Below are positions 58,520 through 64,000 of a stretch of 64,000 nucleotides of DNA, one piece after another. The position numbers and the translations under genes are program-made. Location of the stretch: assembly GCF_042743185.1 (NCBI RefSeq), contig NZ_JBHYMS010000019.1, forward strand, positions 54,149-118,148, written 5' to 3'. Under the pieces are notes generated by a model that was not told the DNA's origin, did not search any database, and saw only the letters and a list, made by a program, of their open reading frames with translations. The stretch is from Inquilinus sp042743185 (lineage in GTDB: Bacteria > Pseudomonadota > Alphaproteobacteria > DSM-16000 > Inquilinaceae). Each line of letters starts with the position of its first letter. Position 1 is the stretch's first letter.

Positions 58520-59155
58520 ATGACCCAGGAACCGAAGCCCGGATGGATCGTCGTCCTCAACGGCGCGCCGCGCTCGGGCAAGTCGAGCATCGTCGCGGCG
58601 ATGCAGGACTGGGACGACGGGCCCTGGATGAATCTGGGGGTCGACGTCCATGTCCGGCATATCACGCCGCCGCGATACAGGCCCGGGATCGGGCTGCGGC
58701 CCGGTGGCGAGCGGCCGGAGCTCGAGCCTTGGGTGCCGGTGCTCTACGCCGCCCTCTACGACTCGATCGCCGCGCACAGCCGCCTCGGTCTGAACGTGGT
58801 GGCCGATCTCGGCCATCACGACGCCCATTCGGCGCCGCTCGGCATCCTGCGCGACTGCGCCCGGCGCCTGGCCGGGCTGCCGGCGCTGCTGGTCGGCGTG
58901 CGCTGCCCGGTCGGCGAGATCATGCGCCGCCGCCGGGCCGGGCAGCCGGGGCGGGAGGGCGAATACGCCACCGGCTCGGCCGAGGAGCCGGTGCCGGAGC
59001 CGGTGCTGCGCTGGCAGCGCGAGGTGCATCGGCCCGGGATCTACGACCTCGAGCTCGACACATCGGCGCTCAGTCCGCAGGATTGCGCCGCGGCGATCCG
59101 CCGGCGCCTCGACGACCCGGCCCCGCCCACTGCCTTCCGGCGGCTCGCGGGCTGA
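58520..59155 (+). CDS. Chloramphenicol-phosphotransferase-like P-loop kinase
   Basis: 211 residues from ATG 58520, with GAGGGG just upstream. Walker A is NGAPRSGKSSIVAAMQ; GPWMNLGVDVHVRHITPPRY follows, and GLNVVADLGHHDA and ALLVGVRCPVGEIMRRR fit the CPT/zeta-toxin-like kinase fold. Real chloramphenicol kinases have an aspartate in the position of VDVHV here, which is kept. It could be an antibiotic or metabolite kinase, or a relative of zeta toxins. No antitoxin gene is seen. It sits inside the flagellar cluster, two bases from the convergent flhB end. Confidence 0.75.
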   Translation: MTQEPKPGWIVVLNGAPRSGKSSIVAAMQDWDDGPWMNLGVDVHVRHITPPRYRPGIGLRPGGERPELEPWVPVLYAALYDSIAAHSRLGLNVVADLGHHDAHSAPLGILRDCARRLAGLPALLVGVRCPVGEIMRRRRAGQPGREGEYATGSAEEPVPEPVLRWQREVHRPGIYDLELDTSALSPQDCAAAIRRRLDDPAPPTAFRRLAG

Positions 59156-59156
59156 T

Positions 59157-60275
59157 CTACCGCCCCGGCCGTCCGATCAGCCCCGTCGGTGACGGCGCCG
59201 TCGGCCCCGGCCGGCGCAGGCCGAGGATGACGCTGATGATCTCGGCCACCGCCTTGTAGTGCTCCTCCGGGATCGGCCGGTCGACCGCGACGGCGGCGTG
59301 CAGCGCCCGGGCCAGCGGCGGGTTCTCGACCACCGGCACGCCCTTGTCGCGGGCGATCTCGCGGATCTTCAGCGCGATCCGGTCCTGGCCCTTGGCGACG
59401 CAGACCGGCGCGTCGTCGCGGCCGCGCTGGTAGCGCAGCGCCACGGCGTAATGGGTCGGGTTGACCAGCACGACGCTGGCGAAGGGCACCTGCGCCATCA
59501 TCCGGCGGCGGGCGCGGCCGCGGCCGATCTCGCGGCGCCGGGCCTTCATCTGCGGGTCGCCCTCGGTGCTGCGCAGCTCGTCCTTCACCTCGCGCAGGGT
59601 CATGCGTTGGCCGCGCCGCCAGTCCCAGGACTGGTACAGCCGGTCGCCGACGGCGATCAGCCCGGCCACCGGCACCAGCACGGCGACCAGGCCGATGACC
59701 AGCGACCGGATCGCGCCCGGCATGCCCTCGACCGGCACCGAGACCAGCCATTCCGCCTGCTCGAAGCTCGGCCGCAGGAACAGCGCCGTGACCAGCAGCA
59801 CCACGCTGGTCTTGAGGATGCCCTTGGCGAACTCGATCAGCCCGTTGCGGGAGAACATGCGGCCGATGCCCTTCAGCGGGTTCAGCCGCTCCGGCTTCGG
59901 CGACAGCCGGTCGGGCGCCACCACCACCTCGCCCTGCAGGAAGGCGCTGGCGACGGCGCCGACCGCCAGCAGCGCCACCCCGGCCGCCAGGGCCAGCCCC
60001 ATGGCGCGGATGATCGCGGCCGCGGCGTGGAAGGCGTCCTCCGCCGTCGCCAGCGGGATCAGGTCCGGGCTCTCGATGAAGGGCAGCACGGCCTGGACGA
60101 AGGCGCCGCCGACCGCCGGGAACACCATCCAGGCCAGCACCAGGAGCGTCAGCAGCATCAGGAAGGTCGAGACCTCGCGTGACCGCGGCAGGTTGCCCTT
60201 CTCGCGCGCCTGCTCCAGCTTGCGGTCGGTGGCGTCCTGGGTCTTCTGGTCCTTGTCCGGCGCCTCGTCGGCCAT
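59157..60275 (-). CDS. flhB: Flagellar export switch protein FlhB
   Basis: 372 residues. N-terminal DKDQKTQDATDRKLEQAREK with GNLPRSREV; four membrane helices; the autocleavage motif NPTH at 272-275 (VLVNPTHYAVALRY). Cleavage there lets FliK switch export specificity. The start is next to the fliR stop (one-base gap). Order flhA-fliR-flhB, all leftward. Confidence 0.96.
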   Translation of the reverse strand: MADEAPDKDQKTQDATDRKLEQAREKGNLPRSREVSTFLMLLTLLVLAWMVFPAVGGAFVQAVLPFIESPDLIPLATAEDAFHAAAAIIRAMGLALAAGVALLAVGAVASAFLQGEVVVAPDRLSPKPERLNPLKGIGRMFSRNGLIEFAKGILKTSVVLLVTALFLRPSFEQAEWLVSVPVEGMPGAIRSLVIGLVAVLVPVAGLIAVGDRLYQSWDWRRGQRMTLREVKDELRSTEGDPQMKARRREIGRGRARRRMMAQVPFASVVLVNPTHYAVALRYQRGRDDAPVCVAKGQDRIALKIREIARDKGVPVVENPPLARALHAAVAVDRPIPEEHYKAVAEIISVILGLRRPGPTAPSPTGLIGRPGR

Positions 60276-60276
60276 G

Positions 60277-61059
60277 TCAGGGCGGCATCCCGCCGTCGCG
60301 CAGCCACAGGCCGACGGCGTCGGCATAGAGGGCCATCATCGCGCCGGCGACCAGGAAGGCCAGCACCAGACCGGCGGCGATCAAGAGCGGCGAGAACACG
60401 AAATAGACCGGCAGGGCCGGCATCATCCGGTTGGTGATGCCGAGCCCGACATTGGCCACGAGCCCGATCACCAGGAAGGGCGCGGCGAACTGCACCGCCA
60501 GCCGCATCGCCCGGGCGGCGGCGTGGATCACGGCTTGCGCCTGCAGCCCGCCATCGGCGATGCCGTCGATGGGCACCAGCCGGAACGACCCGGCCAGGGC
60601 CTGGATCAGCAGGTGGTGCAGGTCGGCGGCGAAGGTCAGGGCAACGCCGCACATGACGAAGAAGGAGGAGAGGGCCGAGGCGCCCTCGAAACCCGGCACC
60701 GCGGCGGTGAAGGGGTTGGACAGGCCCATCTGCTGCGCCGCCGCCTGGGCCGCGACATGCAGCGACGACAGCAGCAGCCGGGCGCCGATGCCCAGCAGCG
60801 CCCCGGCCAGGATGTTGCCCAAGGCGTGGGCCAGGATGGTCACGGCGTCGGACGGGACGGGCAGGGGGATGCCGTCGACCGCGGGGGTGAGGGCGAGGGA
60901 CACGGCGAGCGCGGCGACCAGCCGGGCCCGCGCCGGGACCTGCGCCTCGCCCAGCCCTGGCATCAGCATGAAGGCCGCGCCGATCCGGCAGAACACCAGG
61001 AGCGCGCCATAGACCCAGGGCGTCACCAGCCCGGCCAGGGCGAAGCCGTCGATGGTCAC
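60277..61059 (-). CDS. fliR: Flagellar export gate protein FliR
   Basis: 260 residues using GTG 61059, two bases after the flhA stop. Six membrane helices. Blocks: FCRIGAAFMLMPGLGEAQVP, AQAAAQQMGLSNPFTAAVPG and FAAPFLVIGLVANVGLGITN with MMPALPVYFV. Part of the FliPQR gate with the protein at 52876. Confidence 0.95.
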   Translation of the reverse strand: MTIDGFALAGLVTPWVYGALLVFCRIGAAFMLMPGLGEAQVPARARLVAALAVSLALTPAVDGIPLPVPSDAVTILAHALGNILAGALLGIGARLLLSSLHVAAQAAAQQMGLSNPFTAAVPGFEGASALSSFFVMCGVALTFAADLHHLLIQALAGSFRLVPIDGIADGGLQAQAVIHAAARAMRLAVQFAAPFLVIGLVANVGLGITNRMMPALPVYFVFSPLLIAAGLVLAFLVAGAMMALYADAVGLWLRDGGMPP

Positions 61060-61061
61060 CG

Positions 61062-63191
61062 CTACACCACGTCGACCGTGCGCAGCATCGTCCGGCGGGC
61101 GAGCTCGTTGTGGCTGATCACGGCGGTCGCCGGGCTGATCCGCTCCAGCAGCGAGCGGACGAAGGGCCGGGCGTCCGGGTTGACCAGCACGGCCGGCAGC
61201 GGGTCGCGCCCGGCATGGGCCTGGATCTTGCCGCGCAGCTCCGCGAGGAAATCCTGCACCCGGTCGGGCGCCAGGACGAAGCGGCGCTCCTCGCCCTCCG
61301 CGACCACCGCCTGGGCCAGCTCGCGCTCGCGGTCGGCCGCCATGGTGATGACCGACAGATAGCCCTCGGCATCGACCAGCGACCGGCAGATCTGGCCGGC
61401 CAGGCGCATCCGCACATGCTCGACCAAGAGCGGCGGGCTGCGGGTCCAGGCCACGGCCTCGGCGATCGCCTCCAGGATCGCCGGCAGGTTGCGGATCGAG
61501 ACCCGCTCGGCCAGCAGCGACTGCAGCACCCGCACGATCGCCATCATCGGCAGCTGCGCCGGCACCAGCTCCTTCACCAGCCGGGCGTATTCCGGATCGA
61601 TGCCGTCGATCAGCCGCTCCGCCGCGGCATAGGTCAGGAGCGCAGGGAAGCTGTCCTTCACCGCCTCGGCGACATGGGTGACGATCACGCCCTCCGGCGA
61701 CACCACGGTGTGGCCCAGCGCCTCGGCCTCCTCGGCCAGGCCGGCGTCGATCCACAACGCGGGCAGGCCGAAGGTCGGGTCCTTGGCCGGCTCGCCCGGC
61801 AGCGCCACCGTGCCGCCCGGCGCCAGCACCAGCCGGCTGGCCAGCCGCACCTCGCCGCGCGCCACCTCCTCGCCATGCACCAGCAGCCGGTAGGCGGTGT
61901 TGCCGAGATCGGCCGAATCCTTGATCCGGATCGAGGGCAGCACGAAGCCGTACTCGCCGGCGAAGCGGCCGCGCAGCGTCTTCAGCTTGTCGGCGAGGTC
62001 GTCCGACATCCCGACCATCGACACCAGGGCGACGCCGACCTCGAGCCGCAGCTCGTCGACCCGAAGCAGGCCCTGCACCGTCTGCTCGGCGGTCTTCGGC
62101 GGGTCCGCCGCCGCGGCCTCGGCCCGGCGCGCCTCCTCCGCCCGCCGGGCCGTCACCCGCGGCATGATCCAGGCCAGGCCGCCGAAGATCGCCACCAGCA
62201 CCAGGAAGGGGAAGGCCGGCAGGCCGGGGGCGATGGCCAGCAGCAGCAGCAGGCCCGCGGCCACCAGCAGCGCCTTGGGGTAGGCGCCGAGCTGCGACAG
62301 CACCACCTGCTCGGTCGACCCGCGGTTGCTGCCCTTGGAGATGACCAGGCCGGCGGCCAGCGAGACCAGCAGCGCCGGGATCTGGCTGACCAGCCCGTCG
62401 CCGACGGTCAGGGTGGCGAAGGTGGTCACCGCCTCGCCGATCGGCATGCCCCGCTGCAGCGTGCCGATGACGATGCCGCCGACCAGGTTGATGAAGACGA
62501 TGATGAGGCCCGCCACCGCGTCGCCGCGGACGAATTTCGAGGCGCCGTCCATGGCGCCGTAGAACGAGCTCTCGTCCTCCAGCTCCTGCCGTCGCCGGCG
62601 CGCCTCCTTCTCGTCGATCATCCCGGCCGACAGGTCGGCGTCGATCGCCATCTGCTTGCCCGGGATGGCGTCCAGGGTGAAGCGCGCCCCGACTTCGGCG
62701 ATGCGGGTCGAGCCCTTGGTGATGACGATGTAGTTCACCACCACCAGGATCGCGAACAGGATCACCCCGATCACGAAGTTCCCCGACATGATGAAGCCGG
62801 AGAAGCCCTGGATCACATGGCCGGCGGCGCCCGGCCCCTCATGGCCGTGCGACAGGATCAACCGGGTGGTGGCGACGTTCAGCGCCAGCCGCATCAGGGT
62901 GACGACCAGGAGGATGGTCGGGAAGGAGGAGAAGTCGGAGGCGCGGCCGATCCACAGCGTCACCATCAGGATCAGCACCGAGACGGCGAAGGTGAAGGCC
63001 AGGCTGATGTCCAGCAGCACCACCGGCAGCGGCAGCAGCAGCACCGACAGGATGGCGGCGATGCCCATGGCGAACAGCACGTCGCGGTGCCGGGCGCCGA
63101 AGGCCCCGGCCAGGGACAGCCGCGCCAGGGCGCCGTTGCCGCCGTTCACGCCGGCCACCTTGGTCCGGGCAGGGTGGGGCGGCGCGCTCAA
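61062..63191 (-). CDS. flhA: Flagellar export component FlhA
   Basis: 709 residues if TTG 63191 is used; its TTGA overlaps the upstream transglycosylase stop. GTG 63158 is an alternative and would give 698 residues, closer to usual lengths. Eight membrane helices in the first half (LFAMGIAAILSVLLLPLPVV onward), the FHIPEP-family loop RFTLDAIPGKQMAIDADLSA and NGEE-like DEKEARRRRQELEDESSFYG, then the cytosolic ring domain (AVLVNPDARPFVRSLLERIS). It recruits substrates and chaperones to the gate. Confidence 0.96.
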   Translation of the reverse strand: MSAPPHPARTKVAGVNGGNGALARLSLAGAFGARHRDVLFAMGIAAILSVLLLPLPVVLLDISLAFTFAVSVLILMVTLWIGRASDFSSFPTILLVVTLMRLALNVATTRLILSHGHEGPGAAGHVIQGFSGFIMSGNFVIGVILFAILVVVNYIVITKGSTRIAEVGARFTLDAIPGKQMAIDADLSAGMIDEKEARRRRQELEDESSFYGAMDGASKFVRGDAVAGLIIVFINLVGGIVIGTLQRGMPIGEAVTTFATLTVGDGLVSQIPALLVSLAAGLVISKGSNRGSTEQVVLSQLGAYPKALLVAAGLLLLLAIAPGLPAFPFLVLVAIFGGLAWIMPRVTARRAEEARRAEAAAADPPKTAEQTVQGLLRVDELRLEVGVALVSMVGMSDDLADKLKTLRGRFAGEYGFVLPSIRIKDSADLGNTAYRLLVHGEEVARGEVRLASRLVLAPGGTVALPGEPAKDPTFGLPALWIDAGLAEEAEALGHTVVSPEGVIVTHVAEAVKDSFPALLTYAAAERLIDGIDPEYARLVKELVPAQLPMMAIVRVLQSLLAERVSIRNLPAILEAIAEAVAWTRSPPLLVEHVRMRLAGQICRSLVDAEGYLSVITMAADRERELAQAVVAEGEERRFVLAPDRVQDFLAELRGKIQAHAGRDPLPAVLVNPDARPFVRSLLERISPATAVISHNELARRTMLRTVDVV

Positions 63192-63979
63192 TCGGCGAAT
63201 CCCTTCGGCAGCAGCGGCTGCGGCGCGGCGTCGGCCACCAGGCCGCGGGTGAAGGCCATGCCGCCCAGCACCGCCTCGCCCCAGCCGCCGGGCTCGACCC
63301 CCGGCGGCGCCGCCTGGACACGGCGGCGCATCTCCTCGACGTAGCCGAGATTGTGATCGATCCGGGCCAGGTAGCGCTCCTGGTACTCGGCGGTGGCGGA
63401 GTGGTAGCGGCCGATGCCCAGCCGCGCGCCGTACTGCTTCGACAGGTCGCCGAGATGGCCCAGCGCATAGGCGACGTTGGCCTTGGGGTCGAAGGCCGAC
63501 TCCAGCGAGCCGAAGGCGTCCGGGTGCCAGCGCAGGTTGACCTGCATGCAGCCGACATCGATCGACCGCATGCCGCCGGCCAGGGCCTGGCGCACCCAGT
63601 CCACCGCTGCCTGCTTGCTGTCGAAGCGCCGGCCTTCGCCCTCGGCGTTCACGGTCCAGGGCCAGATGACGATGCGGCCGTCCTCGACCTTGCGGCCGGA
63701 TTCGGTCAGCCCGACCGCCAGCGCCATGGCGGCGTCGACCCCGGAGTCCGGGGCCTGGCGCATGATCTCGCGGGCGCAGATCGCCGAGTCGGCGACCGGA
63801 CCGCTGGCGGCCGGCGTGACCCAGCTGCCGCCGATCGCGCCCGGGGCGGCGAGGGCGGGGAGGGCCGGAATCAGACAGGCGAGGGTGAGCGCTATCCGCT
63901 TGAGCGCAGTACCCTTTTTAGTCCCCCCTCCCCCTGCGGGAGGGGGGTAGGGGGAGGGGGTTTTCGCCGCCGCGAGCAC
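63188..63979 (-). CDS. Lytic transglycosylase, flagellar-cluster type
   Basis: 263 residues if GTG 63979 is the start. The SLT fold is seen as ALAVGLTESGRKVEDG (catalytic E93), SIDVGCMQVNLRWHPDAFGS and ALGHLGDLSKQYG. A signal peptide KRIALTLACLIPALPALAAP sits at residues 27-46, preceded by a Pro/Gly-rich stretch (TPSPYPPPAGGGGTKKGT) that is encoded by repeat C4. No other ATG, GTG or TTG start is seen after the repeat, so the repeat seems to form part of the coding N-terminus. The enzyme likely opens peptidoglycan for the rod, replacing the missing FlgJ muramidase domain. Coupled to flhA. Confidence 0.85.
   Translation of the reverse strand: MLAAAKTPSPYPPPAGGGGTKKGTALKRIALTLACLIPALPALAAPGAIGGSWVTPAASGPVADSAICAREIMRQAPDSGVDAAMALAVGLTESGRKVEDGRIVIWPWTVNAEGEGRRFDSKQAAVDWVRQALAGGMRSIDVGCMQVNLRWHPDAFGSLESAFDPKANVAYALGHLGDLSKQYGARLGIGRYHSATAEYQERYLARIDHNLGYVEEMRRRVQAAPPGVEPGGWGEAVLGGMAFTRGLVADAAPQPLLPKGFAD
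63920..63962. repeat. Palindromic repeat family C, copy 4
   Basis: GTCCCCCCTCCCCCTGCGGG followed by AGGGGGGTAGGGGGAGGGGG. It overlaps the presumed N-terminal codons of the transglycosylase gene. The last 21 bases of the window (63980-64000) hold nothing recognisable. Confidence 0.75.
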
Positions 63980-64000
63980 CGAATTGAAATCGGGGAGGTC

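Noticed and set aside
61110..63344. 744-codon plus-strand open frame opposite flhA
   Set aside because: Antisense shadow; Gln/His/Arg/Asp-rich sequence with no recognisable family.
1..64000. tRNA, rRNA, CRISPR array, prophage or transposase
   Set aside because: None seen on either strand; the repeats present are short palindromes without associated transposase genes in this window.

Overview
The window is GC-rich (roughly 70% by eye), densely coded DNA from an alphaproteobacterium. The evidence is a flaF/flbT pair next to flagellin, a MucR/Ros-type regulator, a cyoABCD-SURF1 operon and several families of GC-rich palindromic intergenic repeats. The style fits Rhodospirillales (Azospirillum/Inquilinus-like), but that placement is an inference. 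I found no tRNA, rRNA, CRISPR array or transposase.

Layout. 1-2981: an ATP-grasp gene cut by the window edge, a lipoprotein and a WYL-TerB protein, all on the minus strand, plus a short relic of a D-aminoacylase gene. 3197-13152: a divergent gene set consisting of N-acyl-D-amino-acid deacylase, RpiR regulator, D-serine-dehydratase-like enzyme, ABC ATPase and SDR leftward, and ABC binding protein, two permeases and RidA rightward. 13305-21216: TauD-like dioxygenase, PEP-mutase/isocitrate-lyase-family enzyme, NmrA-like protein with a divergent LysR regulator, D-aminopeptidase, FMN hydroxy-acid oxidase and an MFS carrier. 21478-28069: cyoABCD, SURF1 and an aldehyde dehydrogenase. 28302-29784: an orphan gene and a MucR-like regulator that lacks both zinc-ligand histidines.

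30287-63979 is mainly flagellar: fliK-flgD; flgF-flgG-flgA-flgH-fliL-like (minus); an unknown exported protein with motA-motB-flgE-flgK-flgL (plus); an OmpR-type pseudo-receiver regulator (minus); flgI-flgJ-flgN-flagellin-flaF-flbT-DUF1217 (plus); fliF-fliH-fliN-fliP-fliG (minus); fliL-fliM-motE (plus); and flhB, fliR, flhA and a lytic transglycosylase (minus). A threonine-dehydratase-like enzyme, a MarC protein and a small P-loop kinase sit inside this cluster. fliI, fliJ, fliQ, fliE, flgB and flgC are not in the window and may lie beyond its right edge.

How the genes fit together. In the first third, D-aminoacylase, D-aminopeptidase, the D-serine-dehydratase-like enzyme and RidA suggest uptake and breakdown of N-acyl-D-amino acids or D-peptides: deacylation or peptide cleavage, PLP-dependent deamination, and RidA hydrolysis of the reactive enamine/imine. 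The RpiR protein is the obvious candidate regulator. In the flagellar part, many junctions overlap as ATGA or TGATG, indicating coupled translation. A 12-bp sequence is shared by two divergent flagellar promoter regions, one of them next to the regulator gene. Repeats lie at several gene starts and appear to have altered the 5' ends of a permease gene and a transglycosylase gene.
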